DNA of 64,000 nucleotides. It comes from CAZCTC01 sp964501335 (GTDB lineage Bacteria > Chloroflexota > Anaerolineae > B4-G1 > SLSP01). How positions within the stretch are numbered: the stretch's first letter is position 1; every line of letters begins with the position of its first letter. The notes under the pieces were generated by a model. That model saw only the letters and a list, made by a program, of their open reading frames with translations. It had not been told where the DNA came from and searched no databases. The position numbers and the translations under genes were made by a program. Positions 1-10,639 of the stretch are shown here, piece after piece. Location: the NCBI GenBank assembly GCA_964501335.1, contig CAZCTC010000005.1:1-64000 (forward strand). The letters are read 5' to 3'.

Positions 1-14
1 TTCCGCTGCCCTGA

Positions 15-785
15 ATGCGCACTTCCTTCTTTACCATCAGTTTTGCTCTGCTGGGCGCCGTGCTGGTCGGCTTTATCCTACTGCCTCTGCTGGGAATCTT
101 CTTCCAGACCCCGGTAGCGCAATTGCAGGCCACCCTCTTTGACCTGGAAGTCGGCCGCACCCTGGGAATTACCTTTTATGCCGCCGCCTGGGCCACCCTG
201 CTGGCATTGATTACCGGCATCCCCTTAGCCTATCTCCTGGCACGCTATCGCTTTCCCGGCAAACGCTGGATCGAAGGGCTGATCGATCTGCCGATCGTGA
301 TCCCCCATACCGCCGCCGGTATTGCCCTGTTGAGCGTTTTTGGTCGGCAAGGCGTTGCAGGACGTCTCGCGGCCGGCGTGGGACTGAGCTTTATCGACAG
401 CATCCCCGGTATCGTCGTCGGGATGCTCTTTGTCAGCCTGCCCTACCTGGTCAATTCAGCCCGGGAGGCCTTTGCCCGGGTGGACCCGGAAATGGAGCTG
501 GTGGCCGAGACCCTGGGCGCTACCCGCTGGCAGGCGTTCCGCTATGTGACGCTTCCCCTGGCGGCCCGGGGAATCCTGGCCGGGGCCCTGTTGATGTGGG
601 GCCGTGGGATCAGCGAATTCGGCGCCGTCATGATCCTGGCCTATCACCCTCAAATTGTACCGGTACTGGTCTATGAACGCTTTGCCGGCTTCGGGCTAAA
701 CGCAGCCCGCCCGGTAGCCGTACTGCTGTTGCTGGTCGCCCTGGGGATCTTTGCGCTGCTCCGTCGCCTGGTACAGGAAGAGTAA
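15..785 (+). CDS. Tungstate/molybdate-type ABC transporter permease
   Basis: This is the membrane subunit of an oxyanion ABC importer of the WtpB/ModB/TupB type. It should form the channel through which a periplasmic binding protein hands tungstate or molybdate to the cytoplasm. The 256-aa protein has about six hydrophobic segments and a clear EAA loop near residues 164-186 (AETLGATRWQAFRYVTLP), which docks onto the ATPase. The ATG at 15 directly follows a TGA at 12-14, so an upstream gene, probably the binding protein, ends at the window edge. The next gene codes for an ECF-type ATPase rather than a ModC-type one, and it is truncated, so the partner ATPase may lie elsewhere. Tungstate versus molybdate cannot be decided from the permease alone. 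Confidence 0.85.
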   Translation: MRTSFFTISFALLGAVLVGFILLPLLGIFFQTPVAQLQATLFDLEVGRTLGITFYAAAWATLLALITGIPLAYLLARYRFPGKRWIEGLIDLPIVIPHTAAGIALLSVFGRQGVAGRLAAGVGLSFIDSIPGIVVGMLFVSLPYLVNSAREAFARVDPEMELVAETLGATRWQAFRYVTLPLAARGILAGALLMWGRGISEFGAVMILAYHPQIVPVLVYERFAGFGLNAARPVAVLLLLVALGIFALLRRLVQEE

Positions 786-849
786 AGGACGGCTTTGACA
801 AAAACGCAAAGGTCGTTACGCTGGCAGCCGGTAAAACTGGATTGACGAC

Positions 850-1236
850 ATGGCGGGCCTTCTGGACGTTGAACGGCTGCGCTATCAATACCCCCAACGC
901 GAACAAATCCTGGGGCCGCTCTCGTTCCAGGCCGGGCCCGGCAGTTGTTGGTGGATCAGCGGGCCGAGCGGCTGCGGCAAATCAACCCTGGCGCGCTGCC
1001 TGAGCGGCCTGATTCCCCATCTCTATCACGGTACAATGAGCGGCGCGGTCGTCGTGGACGGCATGTCCACAACGACCGCGCCGCTCTGGCAAATTACACA
1101 GCGTGTCGGTCTGGTCGCCCAAAACCCCGCCGCGCAACTTCTGGCCGGTAGAGAACAAACTTCAGGAAGGCTGGTATCTGGCAGATATCATCCGGCTCTA
1201 CGTGGACACCGAAGAGCTGCTGGGGCCGGAAGCTAA
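850..1236 (+). pseudogene. Truncated ECF-type ABC transporter ATPase
   Basis: The first 98 or so residues are a good N-terminal half of an energy-coupling-factor ATPase (CbiO/EcfA family). Walker A GPSGCGKST is at residues 38-46 and the Q-loop (VAQNPAAQLLA) at about 89-99. Family members continue for a further 150 or more residues with the LSGGQ signature, Walker B and H-loop, and none of these is present. After about base 1146 the frame runs through non-homologous sequence to a stop at 1236, while the +2-shifted frame becomes coding for something else. The simplest reading is an internal deletion or recombination joining two genes; an assembly error is also possible. The ATPase is very unlikely to work. 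Confidence 0.7.
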
Positions 1237-1426
1237 AATCGTGGTCAGCAGCAGCAGCCGAAATAAAACCATCCAGCTTACCTGGGCCCAGGTCGATGAT
1301 CCTGCCAACCTGGTGATGTTCGACCTCTCAAATCGGGGGACCTTCAAGCTGGTCTCGGTAATGGAGCAGCTGGATGAACGCGAGGAATGGATTCAGGATG
1401 TAGATCGCATTGAGATATTCCCATGA
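1148..1426 (+). pseudogene. C-terminal fragment of an unrecognised protein
   Basis: From about 1148 an open frame with good codon use encodes roughly 92 residues rich in charged amino acids (VENKLQEGWYLADI... to ...WIQDVDRIEIFP). I do not recognise the family. It has no convincing start: the nearest in-frame ATG (1103) lies inside the ATPase coding sequence. It therefore looks like the 3' end of a gene whose 5' part was lost at the same junction that truncates the ATPase. Its stop overlaps the ATG of the next gene (ATGA at 1423-1426), so it was probably translationally coupled to the S component. A short intact gene using a non-ATG start cannot be excluded. Confidence 0.45.
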
Positions 1427-1968
1427 AAACTCCCTATTTCTCTACCTTTCAACTGATCTTTCTGGCGTTGTTTGCCGCGCTGATTGTCATCGTCAAAGTG
1501 GCCTTAAAGCTACCGATCCAACTTTCCGGTCACTCCGGCATTTTCTGGATGGCGATTATGATTACAGCGATGGGAATCGTACGTAAACCGGGAGTCGCTT
1601 CCCTGGTCGGACTTAATTCCGGATTGCTGGCCGCCTTTTTAGGGCTGGGCGACTTTGGAGGGTTGAACACCCTGCTCTCCTACACGGCAGTAGGCATCGG
1701 AGCAGATCTGGCCATGCAGCTGCTGCAAAATCCCGAAAATCTGATCGCCGCAGGATTGATCGGGGCCTTCGGCCATCTGAGCAAATTCCTGGTCAAATGG
1801 GGATTGGGAGCGCTCACCGGAGCGCCCATCGGCTTCGTCGCGCTGGGATTGTTGCCGGCCCTGCTCAGCTACGTAATCTTTGGAGCCATCGGCGGAATCC
1901 TGGGCGCTCTGACGCTCCGGACCTTGCGGCGAGCCGGCTTCTTTGTCTATCTGGCAGAGAAACGATAA
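1423..1968 (+). CDS. ECF transporter S component-like membrane protein
   Basis: This 181-aa integral membrane protein has five or six hydrophobic helices and Gly/Ala-rich packing. It resembles substrate-binding S components of energy-coupling-factor vitamin/metal importers (for example the motif GIVRKPGVASLVGLNSG near residues 51-67). S components bind the vitamin or metal in the membrane and need EcfT plus two ATPases. Here the only nearby ATPase is truncated and no EcfT is visible, so the protein may rely on subunits encoded elsewhere or be stranded. The substrate is not predictable; the tungstate permease nearby makes a metal or cofactor precursor plausible, which is inference. The ATG overlaps the preceding stop by four bases. 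Confidence 0.6.
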   Translation: MKTPYFSTFQLIFLALFAALIVIVKVALKLPIQLSGHSGIFWMAIMITAMGIVRKPGVASLVGLNSGLLAAFLGLGDFGGLNTLLSYTAVGIGADLAMQLLQNPENLIAAGLIGAFGHLSKFLVKWGLGALTGAPIGFVALGLLPALLSYVIFGAIGGILGALTLRTLRRAGFFVYLAEKR

Positions 1969-1984
1969 AACAGACTCCTCTTTA

Positions 1985-2086
1985 CGGTTCAACTATTTCC
2001 TGGCCCGCCAGGCCGACCTGCCCAAGAAAGGCGATTACATCCGGGTCCCGGGATTGCTCCAGCAGCGAGACAGAAACGTTTTATGA
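1985..2086 (+). pseudogene. Possible gene-end remnant
   Basis: A stretch starting 16 bases after the S component reads as RFNYFLARQADLPKKGDYIR and then on to LLQQRDRNVL before a TGA at 2084-2086. Its amino-acid mix and GC-rich third positions look like real coding sequence, unlike the AT-richer DNA after it, but there is no start codon or ribosome site. It may be the tail of a gene deleted together with the rearranged upstream segment. I do not recognise the family. From 2087 to 2319 I see no gene. Confidence 0.3.
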
Positions 2087-2319
2087 TACCCTCTCATTTC
2101 CTTGCCAAAATATAACAATTATCCAGAGTTCTTCTGAAGTTATTTTCCTGGGGTCCAGGCCCCCAGGAAATTTTCCACCCATTTTTTGCTCATTTTGCAG
2201 ATTATTGATAATTCACGATTTGGTTAATCATTTACGCGAATGAACCCTACTCTGTCAGAAAATAACCGACAATAAAACGATATCCATCCCCAAATTCCTC
2301 TCCCCCTCCCATCAAAACG

Positions 2320-2397
2320 TTCTTTATATTTTCTTTATGCCCTTGCCCGGATTCTTAACGTCCCCCTGATGGAAATTCAAAATCCCTCTTGTATAGT
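2320..2397 (+). promoter_or_regulatory. kdp promoter with candidate KdpE direct-repeat operator
   Basis: Two copies of TTCTTTATR (2320-2328 and 2331-2339) lie 11 bp apart, one helical turn, as expected for a tandem OmpR/PhoB-family dimer site. A -10 hexamer TATAGT is at 2392-2397, with no good -35 (ATGGAA at 2369-2374), as in promoters that need an activator. The implied start near 2404 places the repeats at about -84 to -65, close to where E. coli KdpE binds. A leader of about 29 nt leads to the kdpF ribosome site GGGAGG at 2421-2426. Confidence 0.5.
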
Positions 2398-2432
2398 AAA
2401 GATAAAGCTCGCTTTCAAAAGGGAGGAATACC

Positions 2433-2522
2433 ATGAATGGATTTTACATAGCCGGCGCCCTGATCGGAGTGGCATTGCTGGCTTACCTGTTTATCGCTTT
2501 GCTGAAGCCGGAAAAATTCTGA
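2433..2522 (+). CDS. kdpF: KdpF small membrane subunit
   Basis: A 29-residue single-helix peptide (MNGFYIAGALIGVALLAYLF...LKPEKF) encoded immediately before kdpA, the size and position expected for KdpF, which stabilises the KdpFABC potassium pump in the membrane. A strong ribosome site (GGGAGG) ends 6 nt before the ATG. The stop overlaps the kdpA start by one base (TGATG), so translation is coupled. A longer in-frame reading from 2369 into kdpA is not needed, because both kdpF and kdpA have their own starts. Confidence 0.85.
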   Translation: MNGFYIAGALIGVALLAYLFIALLKPEKF

Positions 2523-4237
2523 TGGCAATCCAGGCATTCCTTCAGATCGGCTTCTTTTTCGCCCTGCTGTTGTTATTGGTCAAACCGCTCGGCAGTTACA
2601 TGGCTAAAATCTATATGGGACATCCTACCTGGATTACCCGTCGCTTTGAACCGATCGAACGCTGGATCTATCGAGTCGGCGACATCCATCCCGAGGAAGA
2701 AATGCCCTGGACGACCTATGCCCTGGCTGTGCTGACTTTTAATGCGGTCGGCTTGATCTTCCTGTACGGCTTGCTGAGCCTGCAAATCTATCTGCCCCTC
2801 AATCCCCAAAATGTAAAACCGCTCACCCCGGATCTGGCGTTCAATATCGCCGTCAGCTTTACGACCAATACCAACTGGCAGAGTTACAGCGGCGAAGCAG
2901 CGTTAAGCTATCTCTCCCAGATGCTCGGTCTGACCGTACAAAACTTTCTCTCCGCCGCCACTGGAATGGCCGTGCTGGTCGCATTGGCTCGGGGCTTCGT
3001 AAAGCAAACCTCCCGCACTGTCGGGAATTTCTGGGTCGACCTGGTCCGCGGCACCCTCTACATACTCCTCCCCCTGGCCTGTATGATGGCGCTGTTCCTG
3101 GTCTCCCAAGGTGTCGTTCAAACGCTGAATTCCTATCAGACAGTCTCGTTGTTACAACCCACCACAGTGAATGGACAAACCCTGACCGAACAGACCCTCG
3201 CTCTGGGCCCTGCCGCTTCCCAAATTGCCATCAAACAACTGGGAACCAACGGCGGTGGCTTTTTCAATGCCAATTCCGCCCATCCCTTCGAGAACCCCAC
3301 ACCGCTCACCAACTTCATCGAATTACTGGCCATCCTGCTTATTCCCGCGGCTCTTTGTTACACCTTCGGCGAAATCGTGGAAGATCGCCGGCAGGGCTGG
3401 GCCTTGTTGGCCGCTATGGGGATCATCTTCGTACTCTTCCTGGGAATCACGCTTGCCGCAGAACTGCACGGCAATCCGTTACTGCCTCAATATGGAGTTG
3501 CCGCGGCGGGCAATATGGAAGGCAAAGAAGTGCGCTTCGGCATCTCCAGTTCAGCCCTGTGGGCTACGGCCACCGCCGCCGCCTCCAACGGGTCGGTCAA
3601 CTCTATGCATGATTCCTTTACCCCTCTGGGTGGATTGGTTCCACTGCTGTTGATCCAGTTGGGAGAAATTATCTTCGGCGGTGTGGGCTCGGGGCTCTAC
3701 GGCATGCTGATCTTTGCCCTGCTGACGGTCTTTATCGCCGGCTTGATGGTGGGACGCACGCCCGAGTACCTCGGCAAAAAGATCGAAGTCTTTGAAATGA
3801 AAATGGCCTCCCTGGTCATCCTGATCCCTTCCCTGGTCGTGCTGTTAGGAACCGCCCTGGCCGTCATGCTGCCTGCCGGGACTGCCGGGGTCTCGAATCC
3901 CGGCCCTCACGGCTTTACCGAAATCCTCTACGCCTTTTCATCCGCGGCCAACAACAACGGCAGCGCCTTTGCCGGCCTGAATGCCGACACGCCTTTTTAC
4001 AATCTCGCTCTGGCCCTCGCCATGCTGACCGGTCGCTACGGCCCCCTGCTCCTGGTACTGGCGGTTGCCGGCTCCCTGGGAAACAAGAAAATCACGCCGG
4101 CCGGCACCGGCACGTTACCAACCCATACGCCCTTATTTGTGGCCCTGCTCGTCGGGGTGATCCTGATCGTCGGAGCCCTGACTTTCATCCCGTCCCTGGC
4201 GCTCGGTCCTATCGTCGAGCACCTGATGCTGTATTGA
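2522..4237 (+). CDS. kdpA: Potassium-transporting ATPase subunit A
   Basis: KdpA is the channel-like, potassium-selective subunit of the high-affinity KdpFABC pump in the inner membrane. The 571-aa product (start ATG 2522, overlapping the kdpF stop) has about ten membrane helices and characteristic filter-loop regions, including TNTNWQSYSGE, NGGGFFNANSAHPFENPTP and SSAANNNGSAF. Length matches the family (about 560-600 aa). It is the second gene of kdpFABC-kdpD-kdpE, all on the plus strand, and the pump should be induced by potassium limitation or osmotic stress through KdpDE. I see no frameshift or missing region. Confidence 0.97.
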   Translation: MAIQAFLQIGFFFALLLLLVKPLGSYMAKIYMGHPTWITRRFEPIERWIYRVGDIHPEEEMPWTTYALAVLTFNAVGLIFLYGLLSLQIYLPLNPQNVKPLTPDLAFNIAVSFTTNTNWQSYSGEAALSYLSQMLGLTVQNFLSAATGMAVLVALARGFVKQTSRTVGNFWVDLVRGTLYILLPLACMMALFLVSQGVVQTLNSYQTVSLLQPTTVNGQTLTEQTLALGPAASQIAIKQLGTNGGGFFNANSAHPFENPTPLTNFIELLAILLIPAALCYTFGEIVEDRRQGWALLAAMGIIFVLFLGITLAAELHGNPLLPQYGVAAAGNMEGKEVRFGISSSALWATATAAASNGSVNSMHDSFTPLGGLVPLLLIQLGEIIFGGVGSGLYGMLIFALLTVFIAGLMVGRTPEYLGKKIEVFEMKMASLVILIPSLVVLLGTALAVMLPAGTAGVSNPGPHGFTEILYAFSSAANNNGSAFAGLNADTPFYNLALALAMLTGRYGPLLLVLAVAGSLGNKKITPAGTGTLPTHTPLFVALLVGVILIVGALTFIPSLALGPIVEHLMLY

Positions 4238-4257
4238 TTTTCCGGAGAAAAGATCCC

Positions 4258-6330
<2,073 letters not shown>

Positions 6331-6349
6331 AAAAATCGAGGTATTGATA

Positions 6350-6922
6350 ATGAAACATTTGCTCCGTCCCGGCCTGTGGCTTTTCGCCTTATTGGCTTTT
6401 CTGACCGGGCTATGCTATCCTTTGAGCATGACCGGCATTGCGCAGCTGCTTTTCCCCTATCAGGCCAACGGCAGCCTGCTCCTGAAAAACGATCAACCTA
6501 TCGGTTCAGCTTTAATTGGGCAATCCTTTGACGATCCGCGTTACTTTTGGAGCCGTCCATCGGCAACCGCTTCCATGCCTTACAATGCCGCAGCTTCCGG
6601 CGGCTCCAATCTCAGCCCGGATAATCCAGCCTTGATCAATGCGGTAGAAGCACGAATCCAGACATTGAAACAGGCCGATCCGGAAAACTCACTGCCCATT
6701 CCGGGGGACCTGGTCACGGCGTCCGGCAGCGGTCTGGATCCGCACATCAGTCCGGCCGCAGCCGAATATCAGATAAGGCGGATTGCCCGGGCCCGCGGGT
6801 TGGATGAAACCACGTTGCACCGACTGATTGCCGATGCCACCGAACTGCCGACCTGGGGATTTTTGGGCGAAGCCCGCGTCAATGTCTTGCAACTCAATCG
6901 GGCGCTCGACAATCTGCCCTAA
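6350..6922 (+). CDS. kdpC: Potassium-transporting ATPase subunit C
   Basis: KdpC is the single-pass accessory subunit of KdpFABC. The 190-aa product has one N-terminal membrane helix (about residues 8-30) followed by the conserved periplasmic domain, with IGQSFDDPRYFWSRPSAT and a C-terminal LGEARVNVLQLNRAL. The ATG at 6350 follows GAGGT at 6338-6342; a TTG six bases earlier is less likely. It starts 19 nt after kdpB and should be co-transcribed. A 235-nt gap containing repeats then separates kdpC from kdpD. Confidence 0.95.
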   Translation: MKHLLRPGLWLFALLAFLTGLCYPLSMTGIAQLLFPYQANGSLLLKNDQPIGSALIGQSFDDPRYFWSRPSATASMPYNAAASGGSNLSPDNPALINAVEARIQTLKQADPENSLPIPGDLVTASGSGLDPHISPAAAEYQIRRIARARGLDETTLHRLIADATELPTWGFLGEARVNVLQLNRALDNLP

Positions 6923-6929
6923 GGGTCTC

Positions 6930-7083
6930 TGACTTGAAAATGGCCTCTATGGCCCAGCCCTGGCCTTGTAGCATCCCGCAAATGATCTTTTCCAGGTCAG
7001 ATACGACGCGCTGTGAGAAGCAGGCAGAGAGGGTTTTTGTTTGTGTTTTTTCTCTCGCTTTTCTGGGTTACCCGCACAGGTCG
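6930..7083 (-). repeat. Interspersed module B/C repeat, reverse orientation
   Basis: An approximately 80-bp stretch (6934-7013, containing CCCGCAAATGATCTTTTCC) is closely similar to 36223-36305, and in reverse complement to module B copies elsewhere (core GCGCGTCGCTTTTTACC ... GCGGGACG). It is followed at 7056-7083 by module C (GGGTTACCCGCACAGGTC). No hairpin of the 36-nt family is attached here. The repeat fills the kdpC-kdpD gap. Confidence 0.7.
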
Positions 7084-7097
7084 ATAAATCTTCCATT

Positions 7098-7140
7098 GGG
7101 TCTTTCTCTGCGATCTCTGCGTTAAATCTAGATTTTGATC
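7098..7140 (+). repeat. TCTCTGCG...GCGTTAAATC repeat
   Basis: One copy of a short repeat built from CTCTGCG units ending in GCGTTAAATC. Other copies lie near 18920, 23825, 25275, 25425, 30170, 33715 and 41040, in both orientations. It has no open frame of its own and sits just before the kdpD ribosome site. Confidence 0.65.
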
Positions 7141-7157
7141 CTTCAGGGAGAATAGCT

Positions 7158-9845
7158 ATGACGCACAATCATCGTCCTGACCCGGATGCTTTGCTGGCCG
7201 CTCTCCGCCGCCAGGAAGAAACCGCCCATCGGGGCCGGCTCAAAGTCTTCTTTGGAATGGCGGCCGGCGTCGGCAAGACCTACGCCATGTTGGAAGCTGC
7301 GCAACAGCGCCGACAGGATGGAATCGAAGTCGTTATCGGATATATCGAAACCCACGGTCGCCCGGAAACCGAAGCCCTGCTGGCCGACCTGCCGCTCATT
7401 CCGCGGCATAAAATCGAATATCGCGGCGTGACGCTTCAAGAAATGGATCTCGACGCCATTTTAGTCCGCCGGCCGCAGCTGGTCCTGGTCGATGAACTGG
7501 CCCACACCAATGCCCCCGGCTCCCGCCATCCCAAACGTTATCAGGATATCGAAGAGTTGCTGGATGCCGGCATCGATGTCTACACCACCATGAACCTGCA
7601 ACATCTGGAAAGCCGGGCCGATACAGTTTCCCGGATTACCGGCATCACGGTACGAGAAACCGTTCCCGACTCCATTCTGGAGACCGCCACCGACATCGAA
7701 CTGATCGACCTGACTCCGGAAGCTTTACAGCAACGTCTCAGCGAAGGCAAGGTCTACATCGGCGGCGACCGGGCTCAAATGGCTGCCGATAATTTCTTCC
7801 GGATCGGCAATCTGACCGCGCTGCGAGAAATGGCCCTACGGCTCACCGCCGAACGGGTCGATCATCAACTTCAAGATTACATGGCCTTGAAACGGATTCC
7901 CGGCCCCTGGAAATCCCGCGAACGGTTGATGGTAGCCATCAGTCCCAATCCCCTGGCGGAACGGTTGGTGCGTTGGACTCGTCGCATGGCCTACACCCTG
8001 GAGGCTCCCTGGATTGTCATCCATGTCGAAAGCTCCCGAACCTCTCCCCGCAAAGAGCAGGAAAAGCTGGCTCAAGTGCTCACCCTGGCTGAAGAGTTGG
8101 GAGCCGAAGTCATCACCACCTGGGATGAAGATATCGTGGAAGGAATCTTACGCATCGCTCGGGAACGCAATGTCACCCAGATTATCGTAGGAAAACCGCC
8201 TCACAGCCTCTGGGAAGATTTTTATCACGGCGCCCTGGTAGATCGGTTGCTTCGAGACAGCGGGGAAATCGATGTCTATGTAGTCACCGGCGACAAGGGG
8301 GAAACCTTATCCGTAAATTCCCCCGTGCTGCAAATCCATCGAGAATCCGGCTTTTTACAATATCTCTCTGCCGCAGCGGCAATTATTATCGGCCTCAGTG
8401 CCGGCTGGTTGATCGCTCCCTGGAGCGGTTATCGCGCCGTCGCCTTGCTGCTGCTCTTCGTCGTCACTCTGTTGGGTTTGAGCCTGGGACGGGGGCCGGT
8501 TCTGCTGGCCGCCGCCTTGAGCGCCCTGGCCTGGGATATATTCTTTATTCCACCTCAATTCACGCTGAGCGTCAGTCAGTTGGAAGACGCTTTGATGTTG
8601 GGAATGTATTTCGTCGTCGCCCTGGTCACCGGCCATCTGGCCTCTCGACTGCGAGCCCAGGAGCGGGCCGTCCGCTGGCGTGAACAACGGAATGCCGCCC
8701 TTTACACTTTTACCCGGGAGATTGCCGGCGCCCGCACCCTGGACGATACCATCCAGATCGCCATTCAAAAAATCGGGCCGGCCTTTGAAGCGCAGGTCGC
8801 TATTTTGCTCCGCGACTCTGCCGGAAACCTGGGAGAGCCCCATCCGGCCGGCACGCTTCAATTAACCGAAAAAGAGCTGAGTGTCGCTGCCTGGACCTTT
8901 GCCAACGGCAAACAGGCCGGGCGATTTACCGCCACGCTCCCCTCAGCCCAGGCCCAATATCTACCCTTACGCACACCGCGCGGAATCCTCGGGGTCTTGG
9001 GAATCCAGAGCTCCAAAATGGAACGCCTGACCCTGGAACAGAAAAATCTCCTCGAAACCTTTACCAGCCAGGCTGCTCTGATTATCGAACGCACGCTGCT
9101 GGATGCCGCAGCAGAACAGGCCCATATCCTGGCCGAGTCCGAACGACTCTATCAAACGCTTCTCAACTCCGTTTCCCATGAATTGCGCACCCCATTAACC
9201 ACCATCACCGGAGCCGCCACCAGTCTGATCGATCCCCATATCCGCGAAAATCCTCAGGCTCGCGAAGCGCTCTGTTTTGAGATCAATGCCGCCACCGACC
9301 GGCTCAATCATATCGTGGAAAACCTGCTGGATATGACCCGCCTGGAATCAGGGCGGCTACAATTGAATCGAGAGTGGTGCGATGTCCAGGACTGGATCCG
9401 CAGCGCCTTGAATCGAGCCCGGCATGATTTAGCCGACCATGAAGTCATCATCCATATGGACGACAACCTGCCGTTAGTCCGCGTTGATTTCGGCTTAATG
9501 GAACAGGCTCTTTTCAATCTATTGCATAACGCGGCGGTCCATACCTCTCCCGGCACGCGCGTTCGTATCGTCACCCGAGTCGAAAACCAGGAACTGACGG
9601 TCAGCGTTTCCGATCGTGGCCCGGGCCTTCCGGCTGAAGATCTCCAGCGGGTCTTTGAAAAATTTTACCGCGCTCCAGGGGTCCCCGGCGGCGGCACGGG
9701 TCTGGGCCTCTCGATCGCCAAAGGATTGGTCGAAGCCCACGGGGGGACCCTGACCGCAGAAAACCGCACCAACGGCGGTGCCCGATTCACCATCCGCCTG
9801 CCGCTGGAAGAAGTCCCGCCGCTGATTCCTGAGAAAAGTGAATAG
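7158..9845 (+). CDS. kdpD: Osmosensitive potassium-channel sensor histidine kinase
   Basis: KdpD senses low potassium or turgor and phosphorylates KdpE. The 895-aa protein has the full architecture: N-terminal KdpD domain with Walker A (GMAAGVGKT, Lys at residue 40), a USP-like domain (about 255-375), four clustered membrane helices (about 405-500), a GAF-like domain, HisKA with SHELRTPL (phospho-acceptor His 674) and a HATPase domain with DRGPGLP and GTGLGLS. The ATG at 7158 is chosen because AGGGAG lies at 7145-7150; an upstream extension to 7041 would be translated repeat sequence. The stop is 14 nt before kdpE. Confidence 0.96.
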   Translation: MTHNHRPDPDALLAALRRQEETAHRGRLKVFFGMAAGVGKTYAMLEAAQQRRQDGIEVVIGYIETHGRPETEALLADLPLIPRHKIEYRGVTLQEMDLDAILVRRPQLVLVDELAHTNAPGSRHPKRYQDIEELLDAGIDVYTTMNLQHLESRADTVSRITGITVRETVPDSILETATDIELIDLTPEALQQRLSEGKVYIGGDRAQMAADNFFRIGNLTALREMALRLTAERVDHQLQDYMALKRIPGPWKSRERLMVAISPNPLAERLVRWTRRMAYTLEAPWIVIHVESSRTSPRKEQEKLAQVLTLAEELGAEVITTWDEDIVEGILRIARERNVTQIIVGKPPHSLWEDFYHGALVDRLLRDSGEIDVYVVTGDKGETLSVNSPVLQIHRESGFLQYLSAAAAIIIGLSAGWLIAPWSGYRAVALLLLFVVTLLGLSLGRGPVLLAAALSALAWDIFFIPPQFTLSVSQLEDALMLGMYFVVALVTGHLASRLRAQERAVRWREQRNAALYTFTREIAGARTLDDTIQIAIQKIGPAFEAQVAILLRDSAGNLGEPHPAGTLQLTEKELSVAAWTFANGKQAGRFTATLPSAQAQYLPLRTPRGILGVLGIQSSKMERLTLEQKNLLETFTSQAALIIERTLLDAAAEQAHILAESERLYQTLLNSVSHELRTPLTTITGAATSLIDPHIRENPQAREALCFEINAATDRLNHIVENLLDMTRLESGRLQLNREWCDVQDWIRSALNRARHDLADHEVIIHMDDNLPLVRVDFGLMEQALFNLLHNAAVHTSPGTRVRIVTRVENQELTVSVSDRGPGLPAEDLQRVFEKFYRAPGVPGGGTGLGLSIAKGLVEAHGGTLTAENRTNGGARFTIRLPLEEVPPLIPEKSE

Positions 9846-9859
9846 AAAAGGATGAAATT

Positions 9860-10549
9860 ATGAGTCCAGGCCCTGTGGTTTTAGTGATCGATGATGAAAT
9901 TCAAATCCAGCGTTTCCTGCAAATCAGCCTGGAAGCCAGCGGTTACATCGTTAAAACGGCCGCTACCGGCCATGCTGGATTGGAACAGGCCGCACTTCTC
10001 CGCCCCGATATCATCATCCTGGATCTGGGATTGCCGGATATGAGCGGGCTGGAAACGCTGCGCAGGCTGCGTGAATGGAGCGCGATCCCGGTCATCGTCC
10101 TTTCAGTGCGCAATGCCGACTCAGACAAAATTACCCTGCTGGACTCAGGAGCCGACGATTACCTGATCAAACCATTCAGTATCGGCGAATTGCTGGCCCG
10201 TCTACGCCTGGCCCTGCGCCACGTTCACCCCACTTCGGAATCCGAAATCTTTCGCGCCGGTTCGCTGGAAATAGATCTGCTCCATCGCAACGTCACGCTC
10301 GATGGGCAACCCGTCAAATTGACCGTGACCGAATATGCGCTGTTGCGCCTGCTGGTTCAACATGCCGGCAAGGTTCTGACCCACCGCCAGCTGCTAAAAG
10401 AAGTATGGGGCCCGCAATACGAAGAAGAAACTCACTATCTGCGGGTTTACATCGCCCAACTGCGCCGGAAACTGGAAGCCGATCCGGCCAATCCGACCTT
10501 TATCCTCACAGAATCCGGCATCGGATATCGGCTGAACGTAAAGGAATGA
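9860..10549 (+). CDS. kdpE: KdpE response regulator
   Basis: This 229-aa OmpR-family transcription factor activates kdpFABC when phosphorylated by KdpD. The receiver domain has the acidic pair D11-D12, phospho-acceptor Asp 55 (ILDLGLPDMSG) and the conserved Lys in LIKPFS. The C-terminal winged helix has KEVWGPQYEEETHYLRVYI and a GIGYRL wing. AAGGATG just upstream serves as ribosome site. The direct repeat at 2320-2339 is the best candidate target in this window. Confidence 0.96.
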   Translation: MSPGPVVLVIDDEIQIQRFLQISLEASGYIVKTAATGHAGLEQAALLRPDIIILDLGLPDMSGLETLRRLREWSAIPVIVLSVRNADSDKITLLDSGADDYLIKPFSIGELLARLRLALRHVHPTSESEIFRAGSLEIDLLHRNVTLDGQPVKLTVTEYALLRLLVQHAGKVLTHRQLLKEVWGPQYEEETHYLRVYIAQLRRKLEADPANPTFILTESGIGYRLNVKE

Positions 10550-10599
10550 AATTTTCTATCTGGACAATTTCTTGCCCCCTTACAGCCATTTCTTTGCAC

Positions 10600-10623
10600 C
10601 CTTTTGATCTCAGGATCAAAAGG
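10600..10623. terminator. Hairpin downstream of kdpE
   Basis: A perfect 10-bp inverted repeat, CCTTTTGATC / GATCAAAAGG with TCAG loop, 50 nt after kdpE. No long T-run follows, so it is either a weak terminator or the edge of the decayed insertion element that begins just after it. Confidence 0.45.
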
Positions 10624-10639
10624 AGCACCTTATGAAAAA

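Noticed and set aside
2369..2521. N-terminal extension of kdpA to 2369
   Set aside because: The extension would run through the kdpF ribosome site and overlap kdpF out of frame; ATG 2522 matches the family start.
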